In this document: positions 10,342 to 22,945 of the stretch, one piece after another
How positions within the stretch are numbered: the first letter of the stretch is position 1
How the letters are laid out: each line of letters opens with the position of its first letter
Origin: Datura wrightii
Taxonomy: Eukaryota; Streptophyta; Magnoliopsida; Solanales; Solanaceae
Reading direction: 5' to 3'
Length of the DNA: 64,000 bases
NCBI GenBank assembly: GCA_035772735.1
Contig: JASDFA010000002.1
Coordinates: 8,246,001 to 8,310,000, forward strand
Made by a program: the position numbers and the translations under genes
The notes under the pieces: model-generated
Seen by the model: only the letters and a program-made list of their open reading frames with translations
The model's database searches: none
What the model was told of the DNA's origin: nothing

Positions 10342-12821
10342 TATAACACCCCAAAACTTTTTTAGACCAGACTTAGATATTTCAAGAACGTTCAGCAGAA
10401 AAACCAAAAAAAAAAGAATTTTCCTAGAACGACTGAGACAACAAGTCATGGTCAGCTCCAACGGCTCATTGTGTCAGTCGTGGTGAGAAGGTCTTGGTCT
10501 CTTAGGAACAAATGAGACAAGGAATGAACTATTGTGAGAAACAATGAGTCATCCTATCAGTCATGGTTTCCCCTATTGTGAGAGTCGTCGGGTGAAATCT
10601 CTAAAAACCCCTTCTAGTGAAGACGAGAGGAAACGACTTGTTGTTTCCCACAATGAGTCATTGTCAGCATTCGTTGTGTCAACTTAGACTTTTTAGAAAA
10701 CCTCTCCAGTGAACCTAACGACTGGACACGATGACCTTTTGGTTCAACCAATCAGCGTTGTGTCACCCCTTACTTAGCCTTCCAGTTTTCCTTGTCCAGT
10801 GGCCACGGGAGGAACCAACAACCCGTTGGATCATCCAATGAGTCGTGGTGACCCTCGTTTCCATATATAGTGCCTTCTCATCCCAATAAATGGAACCAAT
10901 GAGAGGTCCCAACGAGTCGTGGTCTCAACCAATGACTCGTTGAGTGACCCACTGGGACCCTGTCGGTCAGATTTCAGATTTAACTACCAGTGTTAATTTT
11001 TTAATTTTCCACCTACTTAGTCCCTAAACTACATTGTTTTGGGATTAATAAGGGGTTTTTGAGAGGGAAATAGACGGTTTCTCTTATTTTTCTCATCTCT
11101 TCAACAGTTCAGTGTAAAGTTTCTTTCAGAAAGGCTTAAAGCTGAAGTTAGGAAGATCGATCCTTCTCAGATTTTTCAAGGAATTCTCTCAAGGTTTTCC
11201 ATCACCAGGTATGTGGGAATTCAACAAGGGAATAGTTCTTCCCTTGTGTCCCCAAAAATCTTCCCTATCTTTTCTATCAGTTCTAACCCTGAAACTTTCG
11301 AATGTGAAGAAATTACATGTCAGACTTCATTTAATTCATGTGGAATATTGTTTACGTTAACTATAGATATTGTTCCACCAGTTTGTGACTATGTTGTTGC
11401 TTGTCCCTGTAAAGTGAAATCTAACCCAAGTCCTTGAATGTACAAAAACTAGAAACGTGTATAAGTGATTAAATATTGAAATTTGCTTGATTTCATTAGT
11501 GTTGGGGAATTCCCATGTGGTTATTTTGTATTGAAATCTCAGTAGATTTATGACAATTCAGTTTCAGCCAAACTATTAGAATACTCAATGTTAGTCAAAA
11601 ACGTCAGCTAATCAGTTTGACTATAGAAATTCTCGAGTTGTCACTAGTGCCTCCCAGTTATGATAATTAGACCTAGTATCAATTTTTTTCGTGGTTCTTA
11701 GGTGGTCATAAATCTTTTAGATAAGAAGCTCTGACCATCCTTAGGACCCCAACAACAGATTATAGTTTGTTCTTTAGATGATTATGACGCTTCCAGATAA
11801 GAAGCTCTGACCAGTTGTAGAACCTAGTTATAAAATCCGGTCCGATAGGACTCTCAGGGTGCTTCCAAATAGGTATTACTGACTAGTCTTGGGCCCTAGT
11901 TTCGAGCTATCAGCTTAGTAGTCACTCTAGGACTATCTAGTGGGAGTAGGACTTAGCACCAAGCGGACCGGGGTTTCAGCGCACCTAGGTTCCCAATACT
12001 ACGTTGCCACTGTATGTTATATTTATTGGCCTCATGGCCCCAGACTTGTGATCACCCAGTTCATGCCTCTATACCCTAGAAAGGTATATTTGGTCCTACA
12101 AATGGGGTGTATACATTGGACTTCACATCTATCTCACATGATTATATGTTGGTTATAGACTCTCCCACTAGTCAGCTCAATTCAATCTCAGATTAGTTAG
12201 TTCAGTTTCAATTAGCTCAGTTCTGCACAATTAGTTCAGACTCAAAAGTCTCAGATTTAGGGCATGTCTTTGACCATCTCAGTCTATTTCAGTTATTTCA
12301 GTTCAATACATCAGTTGATCATTGCATGTCGTTACAATTCAGTTATTTATTCCATTGTGTTTTGTTTTCTTCCACTTACTTAGTACATTCAAAGTACTGA
12401 TGCATACATTTTATGTTGTATCAGTTATGATACAGCCACAGGTTCTTAGACTCAGCGCCGTTAGTAGATTTAACCCAGTGATATCAGCAGCAACAGTGGT
12501 AAGTCATCATCCTTCGAGGACGATATTTGTTTTGTTTCAGTTCATTTTCTTTCAGTCTGACTTTAGAGTTAGCTGGGGGCTTGTCCAAGCAACTCATCAT
12601 TAGTAGATGGCTTTCAGACAGAATTCCAGATGTTTAGTATTGTTGTTCTTTCAGATGTATGAACTTATTAAATCAATTTTTCTTAAATGACTTCATTATT
12701 TAAAGCTTTCTCTATGTTTTACTCAAAATTACCAGTGTTATGATAGACCATGGGTTGACTTGGGGTTACTTTTTATCCTAAGTACTGTGTCTCGTTGAGG
12801 ATATAGACTCGGGGGGTGACA
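10342..12821 (+). repeat. 3' LTR of Tekay element A
   Basis: 2480 bp. Starts TATAACACCCC where relatives have TGTAACACCCC (terminal TG mutated to TA) and ends GGGGGTGACA. It shares the Tekay LTR landmarks TTAGCTGGGGGCTTG, CAAAGTACTGATGCATAC and the GTGACA end. The U3 word array lies at 10430-10970. No matching target duplication can be checked because the 5' LTR is outside the window. Confidence 0.85.
10430..10970 (+). repeat. U3 word array of element A LTR
   Basis: Starting about 90 bp into the LTR: repeated AACGACTGG, AACGAGTCGTGG, CAATGACTCGTTGAG and ACAATGAGTCATTG-type words over about 540 bp. A TATATAG-like box follows one repeat block near 10863. Confidence 0.6.
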
Positions 12822-13923
12822 CTATATGATGAATTTTCTTTCCTAGATGGATCTATAAAAGTATATCCTCTAGAAACCAATGCCGAAGGAAGTTAGAAAA
12901 TTGGCAAATGCTACTTAGTGAGTTTGATATAGTGTATATAACTCAGAAAGAGGTCAAAGGGTGAGCCCTAAATGATCATCTTGTGGAGAACCCGATTAAA
13001 AAAGAATATGAGCCCTTTAGCACATATTTCCCCAATGAAGAAGTGTTGTTAATAGGAGAAAGCATTGGAGAGTCGTATACTGATCGAAGTATATCTTTGA
13101 TGGAGCAGTGAATTTCAAAGGATATGGAATTAGAGCGATATTGGTATTGGGACAATATTATTTGTTGACAAAAAAAATTTGATTCCAGTGCACCAATAAC
13201 ATGGCATAATATGAAGCATGTAATCTTGGTCTTAGAATAGCTCTTGATATGAATGTTCAAGTGTTTTTGGTAATTGATGATTCAAACTTGCTGATTCATC
13301 AAGGTCAAAAAGAATGGGCTGCAAAGAACTCCGAGATTCTACCAAACTTATCTTAATGCAGAAGTTGTGCAATAGACTTAGAAAGATGAGTTCAAACATA
13401 CCCCATACGAAATGATTTTGTCAATTCCGTTCCTACTCTCTCATCAATGATACAACACATCGAGAATATTTCCCTGAATCTACATGAGATAAGCTTTAAG
13501 GAACAACTTGCATATTTCTTACATGTGAAAGTAGAACTAGACGCGAACCAGGTACAAAGTTGTGAAAAAGTACTTGGAGACCAGGGATACCCACAAGATT
13601 CAATAAGTAGTCAAAAAAAGACAACCTGCCAAACAGTTAATAACTTTATTTTAAATAGGAAAAATCCTTTATAGGAGAACCCTTAATCTAGGATTACTGA
13701 GGTGTATCAATTCTATAAAATACATGAGATTGCTTAAAGAAGTATGTGTGGGAGTATGTGGTCCATGCATAAATGGATTCATTCTATGAGAGAGATCCTC
13801 AGGGCAGGTTATTTTTTTGGATGAATATTGAAAGTGATTATAGTAGATTTGAGAAAAAATGTCACCAATGCCAAACACACAAGGATCTAATTTGGGTACC
13901 CCCTAATGTGCTTAAATTCCATG
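12822..13923 (+). pseudogene. Tat/Ogre-type RNase H and integrase N-terminal remnant
   Basis: Multiple-frame relic. LLSEFDIVYITQKEVKG, ENPIKKEYEPFSTYFPNEEV and later AKNSEILPNL-like blocks match the RNase H segment of Tat-lineage pol. Near 13810, GYFFWMNIESDYSRFEKKC followed by HQCQTHKDLIWVPPN is the zinc-binding start of integrase. At least a dozen stops and frameshifts occur. It stands between the LTR of A and integrase of D, with no ends of its own visible. Confidence 0.75.
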
Positions 13924-15060
13924 TGGTGTAGCTCAGAATATAGCAATCCCCGAATGGAAGTGGAAGATAATCAATATAGACTTTATCGCCAGTCTACCAA
14001 AGTCATGTAGGCAACATGACTCTATTTGAGTGATTGTAGATTGAATGACCAAGTCAACTCACTTCTAATCGATTAAGACTACAGATCCAGTTGAGGACTA
14101 TGCTAGATTATATATTTGAGAGATAGTCAAACTTTATGGAATCCCATTATCTATCATATTATATAGGGGAACACAATTTATTGCCCAGTTTTGGAAATCA
14201 TTTAAAAAATGTTTGGGTAAAAGGTGAACCGTAGCACAACTTTTTATCCGCAGATAGATGATCAGGCAAAGTAGACTATTAATACATTGGAGGATATGTT
14301 GAGAACGTATGTTATTTATTTCAAGGGAAATTGGGATGACCATTTACCTCTTATAGAGTTTGCATATAGTTATCACTCTAGTATCTAGACGGCTCCCTAT
14401 GAGGCTCTTTATGGGTGGAGGTGTAGATCTCCAATTGGTTGGTTTAAAGTTAGTGAATTAGAATTTATAGGACCAGACTTAGTGCAACAAGCCACGGAGA
14501 AGGTTAAGATCATTCAGGAGAGGCTAAGAAATGCCTAGAGTCACCGAAAGTATAATATAGATATGAGGTGTAGAGACTTGGAGTTTGAGGTAGATGATTG
14601 GATTTACTTGAAGGTTTTACCCATGAAGGATTTCATGAGATTTTGGAATAAAGGGAAGCTTATTCCCTACTATATTGGTCCATATAAGATTTCGAGGAGA
14701 GTTGGCAAAGTAGATTATGAGTTGGAGCTGCCAACTGATCTAGCATCAGTCCATCCAGTTTTCCACATCTCTATGCTTGAGAAGTGTGTGGGAGACCCCT
14801 CACTCATTGGACAATCTATCATATGTGGAAGTGTCAGTTGAGATTACAGATTTTCAGCTTTGCAAGTTGGGGAACGAAGAAGTTGCTTCAGTGAAAGTGT
14901 TATGGAGGAATCATTTAGTTGAGGGAGCTACTTGGGAAGCTGAAGCAGATATGATGGCTAAGTTCCTCATCTATTCCCTCCTAGTACAGAATCATCTTAA
15001 GGTAACAGTTTCCTCTTATAGCATTCTTAGTAGTTTCATATTCCATTAGTTATTGTTGGA
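13924..15060 (+). pseudogene. Tekay element D integrase C-terminal half and chromodomain
   Basis: Starts inside integrase: IAIPEWKWKIINIDFIASLP, then THF and EDYARLYI blocks. The second catalytic Asp is replaced by Tyr (SIILYRGTQF, codon near 14162). The C-terminal domain is open at 14563-14841 (MRCRDLEFEVDDWIYLKVLP, RVGKVDYELELPTDLASVHP). The chromodomain follows in another frame (VEITDFQLCKLGNEEVASVK, LWRNHLVEGATWEAEADMMA). Gag through RNase H of this element are absent. Confidence 0.82.
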
Positions 15061-15173
15061 ATCCTTAGTATGGTTGCATATTTTGTGTATTCTTAGTCGA
15101 GTTTAGTTTAGTTACTCCCAGTTAGATCACTTACCAGTTCTAGTTTAGTCTTTATTTGAGGACAAATGATCCC

Positions 15174-15186
15174 AAGAGGGAGATAA
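15174..15186 (+). other. Polypurine tract of element D
   Basis: AAGAGGGAGATAA immediately precedes the LTR start TGTAGTGACC. Confidence 0.65.
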
Positions 15187-15259
15187 TGTAGTGACCCCCA
15201 AAAGTCCCTAAGATTAGACCCTAGACTTGAAGTAGAAACCAGCAGAAAAGGGACAAAAT

Positions 15260-15600
15260 CTCATAGGACGAGTCATATCATGATTCGTGATGAGATGTCA
15301 TGGATCATGACATGACCCACGTTGAGCAACTAAGTTTTTTGATCCCTGATCCAATGAGCCACATGATGAATTATTATGTCATGTAACGACTCATGATCAT
15401 GAGCCATGACATGGGAATAAGAGAATGTCCAAGGTACTGTAGTGACCACGAGTCACTGTACGACTCGTGGTATCACATGACGGGTCATGGGAAGGAGTTA
15501 TGAGAAACAGATCATAGATTGCCCAACTTGACTCTAGTGACCACGAGTGGTCACCATGAGTCGTGGTCAGTCACCACTAGAGGTATGGCGCCTCATCGTC
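15260..15600 (+). repeat. U3 word array of element D LTR
   Basis: Words such as GACGAGTCATATCATG, TCATGATTCGTGATGAG, ATGGATCATGACATG and ACGAGTCACTGTACGACTCG. The vocabulary overlaps that of A and C but includes an extra CATGA-type word. Confidence 0.55.
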
Positions 15601-16440
15601 ACTGGATGGGTTAAATTTCCAACTGAGTTCCTAAGGGTGTTTTAATAATTCTCTATATTTTAATCACCTAAACCAAAACATTTTGGGATTCCTTAGGAGT
15701 ATATTTAAGGGTTTAATTAGTATAAACTCTTATTCCCTTCCATTACAACGTAAGCTCAAGATCATTAAGCTCTCAAGTTATCAAGAAAGCTAGGGATTCA
15801 TTGTCCTCAACCTAGGTTTCTTCAAAGCTAGAGTTAAGAGTTCTTCATTCTAGGTATTCTTCTAGGTATGGAAGGATAACCTAAGTAAGAAATCCTATTC
15901 ATACTTATGCCCTACATTTATGCAAGAGTTTATTGAGATTAAAGTTAGGGTTTTGGGGCCAATTCTCGAATATTGTTCTTTTCTATCTATTGAATTGATC
16001 ATTGCTGAGATATTCATATTGAATCGTATCTATTGTATCCCTTGGTTGTTGATTACCATTCTATTGATGTTTATTAATGATATCTCTTGAATTCTTGAAT
16101 TGTTGATAGTTGGTTCATGTCTCTTATCCCATGAACCCTAATGCATAAAAGTCATGATTTTGAAAGCATTGTAATTTGAGATAAATCAATTGTGTTCATA
16201 AAGTTGAGCAAATTTTGAAGAGAGTTTTCATGAAGAGATTTTGAGAAAAAAAGTATGATTTTTAGCATGATTTTCAAAAGCTGAAGTAGCATCTTATTTT
16301 TAAAAATTAAAGGTGTTGAGCGTAGAAACTCACAAGTTTTCAAGTAAATCTTTGATCCAAGGTTCAATAAGAGTTTTTAAAATATCTATTACATCTATAG
16401 CTAAAGTACTTTATAAAGATATTTTCAGTTGTCTCAGTTA

Positions 16441-16443
<3 letters not shown>

Positions 16444-16513
<70 letters not shown>
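16444..16513. repeat. (AT)n microsatellite, about 70 bp
   Basis: Uninterrupted alternating AT within the D LTR, upstream of the LTR block TTAGCATAGTTTTGG. Confidence 0.95.
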
Positions 16514-16516
<3 letters not shown>

Positions 16517-16769
16517 CATAGTTTTGGAGGATTATTTTGCACCGAATTGAGTGAAGAGTTCAAATAACTTATAAGCCCCTGAACTACGTGGCCGACATAG
16601 GTTAGGATCATGCTATTAATTCGGGTGACTCTTCAGACAAGTCCCTGGTAAGGACTTCAGTTATGGATCCACAGTTTAGTGTTCTCTGCCATGACAAGGC
16701 TTTGAGCAGCCTGCCAACTTGAGCAAGATAATTGGGCATCATGTGCTCATTCATGATGGTGTCAGTTAT

Positions 16770-17205
16770 TGATAACACAAAGATTGAAAATATCAAAACT
16801 ATAGTGTGAACTTCAAACAAAAACGGAAGCAAAAGTATGAAACGAATTGAAAAAGACTAAAGAAGAAGAGATATGGATTTGACAAGATCAATTAACAACA
16901 AATTGGCTATAGGTAAACCAAACGCCTTTACTTGACAACCTAATCAAGTTTAGAATTGGATATTGATCGCTTTGTGAGTCATGATAGATAATAATTAGTA
17001 AGTGTACTAATCGTGTTCTAAGGATACCAAGAAGAAATAAACTATGAACTAGTTAGGTTGCAAGATATATCCAAAAATAATCTACTTTAAAGGTTCAAAA
17101 GAACTCTCAAATATATTAATATTCCAAATCCGATCTTCATGAATAAACAAAAACCCCCTTTATATAATAGTGAAGAAGGGATTGGTCAAAGATAAGATAA
17201 CTAAC
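16770..17205 (-). repeat. Probable 3' LTR of the CRM/Galadriel-type element
   Basis: Minus strand: TGTTAGTTATC start directly after the pol stop codon, a TATATAAAGG box near 17157-17166, and a possible end GTGTTATCA at 16770. The short length (about 436 bp) suits CRM/Galadriel/Reina-type chromoviruses. Boundaries are tentative; no matching 5' LTR is in the window. Confidence 0.5.
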
Positions 17206-17209
17206 AATT

Positions 17210-17330
17210 CTACTTCCTAGGTCCTAGAAGGCTACTACACACTTCATCCATCACAAGACATTTTTTAATAGCCAATTTTATCCCATAAAGTTGGTCTTCA
17301 AATTTTCTTGTTTGGGATCTTGTCATGGGT
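17210..17330 (-). pseudogene. CRM/Galadriel-type pol, extreme C-terminus
   Basis: Minus strand from 17330 reads TRSQTRKFEDQLYGIKLAIK, then LLGPRK and a stop at 17212-17210. It continues exactly the pol tail that stops at 39047 with EVPRGPM; the usual chromovirus tail here is GPMTRS-like. The 21.7 kb between are LTR O and its nested insertions, flanked by TGGGT duplications. Confidence 0.85.
17326..17330. repeat. Target site duplication TGGGT (left)
   Basis: TGGGT stands immediately before the O LTR end at 17331; the partner TGGGT follows the O LTR start at 39042-39046. Confidence 0.88.
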
Positions 17331-18070
17331 TGTCATGACCCGGACATAGATCCGACTGAGACATGGAACCTAGAACTACGAACAGCTCCAAGTCGATCCA
17401 TGCCATGAACATGATAACTAAAGAACTTACATAAGAAGAATTTGATAACTGAAATATGAACAAGTGGAAATCGGAATCACACTTCAACCATATAGATTCA
17501 ATATTGATAAGTTGATATTCTAAATATTGTTTGAAAAGCCTCTAACATCACTGACAAGCTGATGGGCAACATCCCTAACTAGCTCACTAAAAGTCTGAAA
17601 CAAACTGACATAATGATACTGAGAGATAGATGTCCTCGGAGGATGAGGACTTAGCCAAACAGGGTCTGAATTGGAACGAGAGCAAGACTAATGGTGCGAC
17701 TAAATCTGACTGCTAGGACCTGTATCATGAAATGATACATCATAGAGTATGTGGTCAGTACTTGGAATATACTTAGTATGCAAGGTAAGTTAAATAGACT
17801 AAGTATAAATTGAAATCAAATATATTAACATAAGTCATAACATCATAAGAGCAAGGAATACATGATGATGTCTGAAAATATTAATAGTCAAAAATTGGAT
17901 CTCATAACATAATCAAATGACCTAAAGCTGAGATTAAAATCATAAGTAAAAGCTGATTAACTGATCATTGGGCCAAACCTGCTAAAAATATAATATCATA
18001 ACTGATAAACATGCATATCGGAGATCATGAGGAATAATGGGAGACTCACCATATAAGCGACACCATCATG
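17331..18070 (-). repeat. LTR O (reverse Tekay LTR), 3' third
   Basis: Minus-strand end GGGTCATGACA at 17331, preceded on that strand by the Tekay 3' landmarks. It breaks at 18070 (TCATG), where a plus-strand Tekay LTR starts, and resumes at 35409. The homologous intact LTR P shows the same order across the break (37330-37370). Together with 35409-36604 and 38766-39041 the pieces add up to about 2.2 kb, a normal LTR length. Confidence 0.85.
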
Positions 18071-19187
18071 TGTAATGCCCCAAAAACCCTAAGATCACAC
18101 CCAGGAGTTGAAACGGAGAAAACTGGAAATTTTGCACCAGATCACAAAATGGGTTGTTACTAGACCTATGGGGTTGACCACGAGTAGTTAGGTGACTCGT
18201 GGTGAGGTCCTGGACTTAAGTCTTGAAAACTTTTCACTTGAAGTCACCACGGGTATGACCACAAGTCATGGTCAAACCCCACGACTAGTTTAGTCAGTCG
18301 TGTTTGGGGTTAGAGAAGAATCGGGGACTTTTGGATAGTGAAAATGATGATTTGTTAGGTCCCTCGTGGGGACCCTTTGAGGAAAAGTGGTAGTGCACTC
18401 AACGAATGGAGGTAATGACTCGTGCCCAGTAGTAACGACCTCGTCTAGTCCTTCACGAGGACTAGTAGTTTGTTTTTTACTGTGAGTTTATTAAGGGCTT
18501 TTCTGTAATTCCTATGATCTCATAAAATTCCCATTATGAGAAGTTCATGAATGTTGAGATTTTTTATGAATGTTCAAGTATGATGAGATATTATTGATGA
18601 AAAGCATGTTTTCAAGTTACCCATGTTTATAATCATGTTTTCAAGTGAATTAAGTGTTAGTGTTGGGTAATGCCCATATGTTCAAGTGTGATTTATGATT
18701 TCCTAAATTAAGATTACCAAATGTTTTTGGAGTTAAGACTCACATTAATGTTCAGCTTGTGGTATGGTTTGAGCAAAAGCCCCTCATATATGATTTCAGA
18801 TTTGATATGTATTTAATTATTAAGCGTTGTCAATAGATGATGGTAAGCTTCATTGAAAAATGATGGAGACCATATGCATGTTTTTTGGGAGTAATGTCTA
18901 GCACCGAGTACACTAAGGGTCGGACGACCCTATGCCTCAGAACTAGGTGCCAATGTAGCTTTATACATATCATATATACTTTGGGAACTCCCTTGTGAGC
19001 TATCCCCTACCCCGATTGGGTGTCGAGCTTGATATCGATATCATGGTATCGTCCTTAGCCCTGGCAAGGCTTTGGATGGCTTTACCCACTTGAGTGTGAT
19101 TGTTGGGACCACGTAAGCTCTATCATGGTATGTCGGTTATATGATAAGTCTCCCAATGTTCCTCATGATTCAGTTATGCATGTTTAT
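18071..19187 (+). repeat. 5' LTR of element C (truncated)
   Basis: Matches the 3' LTR at 33114 through TATGCATGTTTAT, then stops at 19187. Relative to that copy it lacks about 410 bp around 18518, the part that holds the TATA box and leader in the 3' copy. U3 words span 18165-18470 (GTGACTCGTGGTG, CACGACTAGTTTAGTC). Confidence 0.85.
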
Positions 19188-21801
19188 TGTCATTCCCCAA
19201 AACTGGGGTAGGGCGTAACTGGCACTCGATTCATGATTGATTAAGAAGCCAAATGGTCACCTGGTGCCTGCTAGACTCTGGACTGCTAAATGGTCCAGCC
19301 TGAGCACATCTGGTGCTTTGGCTGGCTCTGGCTCTATTCCAAAAAACAAACCGGCTATATAACGGTTGTAAACACAGGCTCCGGCCAACTGGCCTATAGC
19401 CACCTGTACCTGTAATAACATCTAACCAGAACACACTCATAACAAGGAACCTATGCGGGCCACATGGCCACCATACTGTCTAGTCATCTGTAATATCAAC
19501 ACAAGACTACTGTAAGACTACGTGATCGGCAAGGTCACCACTACTGTTAAACTAAGGCCTCACACGGCCAACATAAACTGAAATACTAAACAGCTACAGC
19601 AAACTGCACGGCCTCACACGACCGGCTCAACTGACCACAAGGAAATATATGCAGACTACAAGCCTCTAGGAATAACAATGGAAATGATCAGGACAGGGCC
19701 CTGACCTACCCGTACTGTATAAAAAGGAAAAGAGCTACACCTCTGGAAATCAGACTACGGATGATAGGAGCTGAATACTCAATAGCTGGCTGGAATCACG
19801 AGGGATCGCCTCCTCGTCTATGAGTACGTGCAGGCAAGTAATGCAATGCCCCACTGGGCGTCAGTACCACTGCTACTGAGTATGCAAAGCAACTGAAATA
19901 ATATAACTGAAAATAACTGAATATAGATAACATAGCTAGCATGTCTGTACAGCAGGAGATAGCTGAGTCTGAAGAAGATGAAATGAACTGGATCAAGCTT
20001 TCTGTACTGATAAGGCATAGGCGTGCATGTAGACGCGTCGGCCTGCTGTCTAGAAGCTAGTATATAGCACATAAATAGATATACATATAAATGCACACAA
20101 TACCTGACCGACCCCCATAAGCCGGAAGGTGCCAACCAACACGCAATCTATTTACCCCTACCCGGGTCTAAACCAACCAAAAATAAGTCACTCCACTCAT
20201 CTGATAACTGTGAGCTCCTCCTACCGGTCCCCTTGGGTACGTAGCTCAGGCCTTGGCCTCTGACAATAAACTGTGTCTGAGCCCGAAGACTCCTGCCTCT
20301 GGGCGCAAGTGCACACGGGGTGTGTAATTAAAACTGCCCCTGGGTGCAAGCACGCAACAGGGTAATTTTTATAAAAATCTGTATCTGAAACTGCCCCCGG
20401 TCACAAGCGCACACAGAGTGATCTGCCCCTGTAAACAAGGTAAATTGGCTCTGCACAAAGTAAACTGAACTGCCCCTGCAAGCAGGGTAATTTGGACCGT
20501 ATTATCATGGTGGTCGACCATCATCGTTCTCTAGGCAGACGGCATCGCCCAGCTGGTGGTGGTATCTGAATCTGGTATCGACACAACTATAACCCAGGGG
20601 CGGTGGGGATGCAACGGGACACCCACATGCCATAGCAAGTCTCAACAAACAAATAGCACATATAAATAGCAAGCATGTATAACTGAAAAGACTATCTGAA
20701 ATCTACTTCTTATTCTAATATGTTTCTACATTGAGCTAATTCTTACTGATTATACTGATTCTATAACCTCTGTTTAACTGTACGGCTAATCTGTAGCCAA
20801 GATACTGTCTGTCTGAATGGCTAATCTGTAGCCATAACTGTCTGTCTATCTGATCTTTCTTTATTGACTTTTATTATGAAAATCTGTTTCTTTTATTCTA
20901 CTACATGCTTGCTAATCACGTAATAGGCTATACTGAATCTGAAATACTAACTTGCCCTCGGGCGCATACTTTTCTAACTTTCAGACTGAATATGATATAA
21001 CAACGCAAACTAGGTTTACTGAACTTTGCACAATACTTAACATTCAACTCCGGGAATTCTACTACGGAGTTTATTGTACTATACAAGGCTAAAGCTACTA
21101 AATTGCCGAAGGAACTAGCTTTACATACCTTAACCTCGAGTTATTCGACTGTCGGGTGAGGCTCGGTCAGTACTCCAGCTATTTCTCCCAACTGTATTCA
21201 TATATATACGTCAATCAATACTAAATACAACTTTATTCAGAAGGACGACGTCACTTTCGATATAATTATAACTTAAACTTAGGCTTATCGAAAGACAGTC
21301 GAAAATTTGCTATTTTTCAGAGGTCCAGAAGGGAGAAGTATTCACTTTACGGCTAGGTGCACATATACACTAGTTTGGAGCAATTCTACTTACCTTAGCT
21401 CGGTAGCGCGCCGATTTGCCAACTGAATTTCGCGAAACTAAATCTGTAGGAATGCTCCTTGCTGCTAAATACCTCAGTATCTGAGGTTAATTCGAGTTTG
21501 GACCACGTTTGACGGCGTAATCGGAAGGAAATTATCAAACACCTTACGTTCCCTCTGTTTCTCTCGCGTCTTTTCTGGAAAGTTATGAAAATTATCCGAA
21601 GTGGAGGGCTTATATAATAGGGACTTATAAGTCGCATTCAGGGAATGCGATTTATAAGTCGCATTTTGCCTTGCGACGCGCCGACTTGGCACTTGGCCGA
21701 TCTTTCCTCGGGTCTTTTTATAGCATGTATGGCTTTCAAATACTCTTTAACCAACGCACGAATAGGCCATCTAGGTGCCGGAAATCCTATGGGGTATAAC
21801 A
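19188..21801 (-). repeat. LTR G (reverse)
   Basis: 2614 bp. The minus strand starts TGTTATACCCCATAG and ends GGGGAATGACA. It contains repeated CTGCCCC(T/C)G..G-type words (20280-20500) and a TATATAAGCC box near 21610 on the minus strand. The flanks TTTAT and GTAAG do not match, so it is not a clean solo insertion; a deletion at one side is likely. No coding sequence belongs to it. Confidence 0.65.
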
Positions 21802-22474
21802 GTAAGTATACCCCAATAGTTAGAGTACCCTATTTGTTAAATATGTCGAGATGAGATTAGAGCATATGGGCTTGATTAATTGAATGTAAAATATGTATTC
21901 TCCTTATTTTTTCAATGAAATTTATTGGGTATGATGTAAATCTACAATAATAGCTTAATTAATGCATCCTTCTCATGATTTGGAGTAAATCTTGAAATGG
22001 GTCTTATGAAATGAAAATATATGCTTCTCCCATGATCTCGTTGTAAATGTATAAGTTATGATTTAAGTATATGGATTTCCATAAATCTAGAATATATTAA
22101 TCAATGTACGCATGTTAAGGTACGAATTAGACCTATGGATCATGAATGACTCTATGATATATGTCGAATGATATGAATGCGAAACTTAAATGTTGTGAAA
22201 TGATTATGCATGATGTGAATCTAAGGATGCTTACTAATGTAAGAACTTTGAAGAAATATTGATGTGGCTCCGTGACGATATGAATTATGATGATAAAGCA
22301 CGAGAATGATAATTTCAGAATATTGGGCTTGTTGTTAGCAAAAAGTAGCCCCAATCCTTTCGAAATGAATGTTGTATGATGAAAGCAATGTATATTCATG
22401 TTTTTGACTAGCTGTAGTAGCATAGACAAGATATACAATGTAATATCAGTACTCCTAATGTTCCAGTTAGCTAA

Positions 22475-22708
22475 GGACTCTCCATAGTCAAGAGTGACTC
22501 CCTAGTTCAGTCAGGATCCTCTATAGCAGAGAGTGACTCCCTAGTTTAGTCGGGATCCTCCATAGTAGAGAGTGACTCCCTAGTTCAGTTGTTATCCTTC
22601 TTAGCAGGGAGTGCCTCCCTAGTTCAGTGGGGATTCTCCATAGTAGAGAGTGATTCCCTAGCTCAGTCTGGATTCCTCCATAGTAAAGAATGACTCCCTT
22701 AGTTATGT
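22475..22708 (+). repeat. 39-bp minisatellite, about six copies
   Basis: Consensus pieces GGATCCTCCATAGTAGAG and AGTGACTCCCTAGTTCAGTC repeat at 39-bp spacing with point differences and one slightly longer last unit. Each unit holds a TGACTC core. Confidence 0.9.
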
Positions 22709-22916
22709 TACCAGTATGATTTAGTTCCGTATTACGCAGACTTCAGATTACATCAGATTTAATGTAATAAAAATCAGACTCAGTTACCAGCAGTGATCCA
22801 GTACAGTTTGTTATGCTAGATTCAGGTTCAGCTCTTATTAAATGTTCAGAACTTGACCCTTATGTATGAGTTAGATGATGGTTCAGAACATGAGATCCAA
22901 AAGAAAGTTTCATATA

Positions 22917-22945
22917 TGTGTGTGTGTGTGTGCGCGCACGTGTGT
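22917..22945. repeat. GT/GC dinucleotide tract
   Basis: Alternating GT repeats, then GCGCGCACGTGTGT, inside LTR fragment H. Confidence 0.85.

Larger units (their letters stand above)
15187..16769 (+). repeat. Tekay element D LTR, left part
   Basis: Starts TGTAGTGACCCCC after a polypurine tract. U3 words (15260-15600) are of the GACTCGTGG and ATGACATGA type. Late landmarks AGCACCGA-, GACAAGGCTTTG and ATGATGGTGTCAGTTAT match other Tekay LTRs up to about 16769, where a reverse chromovirus LTR takes over. The missing last third is probably 49252-49918. Confidence 0.75.

Noticed and set aside
12322..12603. Plus-strand ORF of 93 codons with hydrophobic residues
   Set aside because: Lies wholly in the 3' LTR of element A; no protein resemblance.
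16765..16769. GTTAT as target duplication of the CRM-type LTR
   Set aside because: A GTTAT occurs at 49381 but is not preceded by an LTR terminus, so the match is not supported.
19231..21692. Several minus-strand ORFs of 60-105 codons in LTR G
   Set aside because: No conserved motif, overlapping frames, inside an LTR with TG...CA ends.
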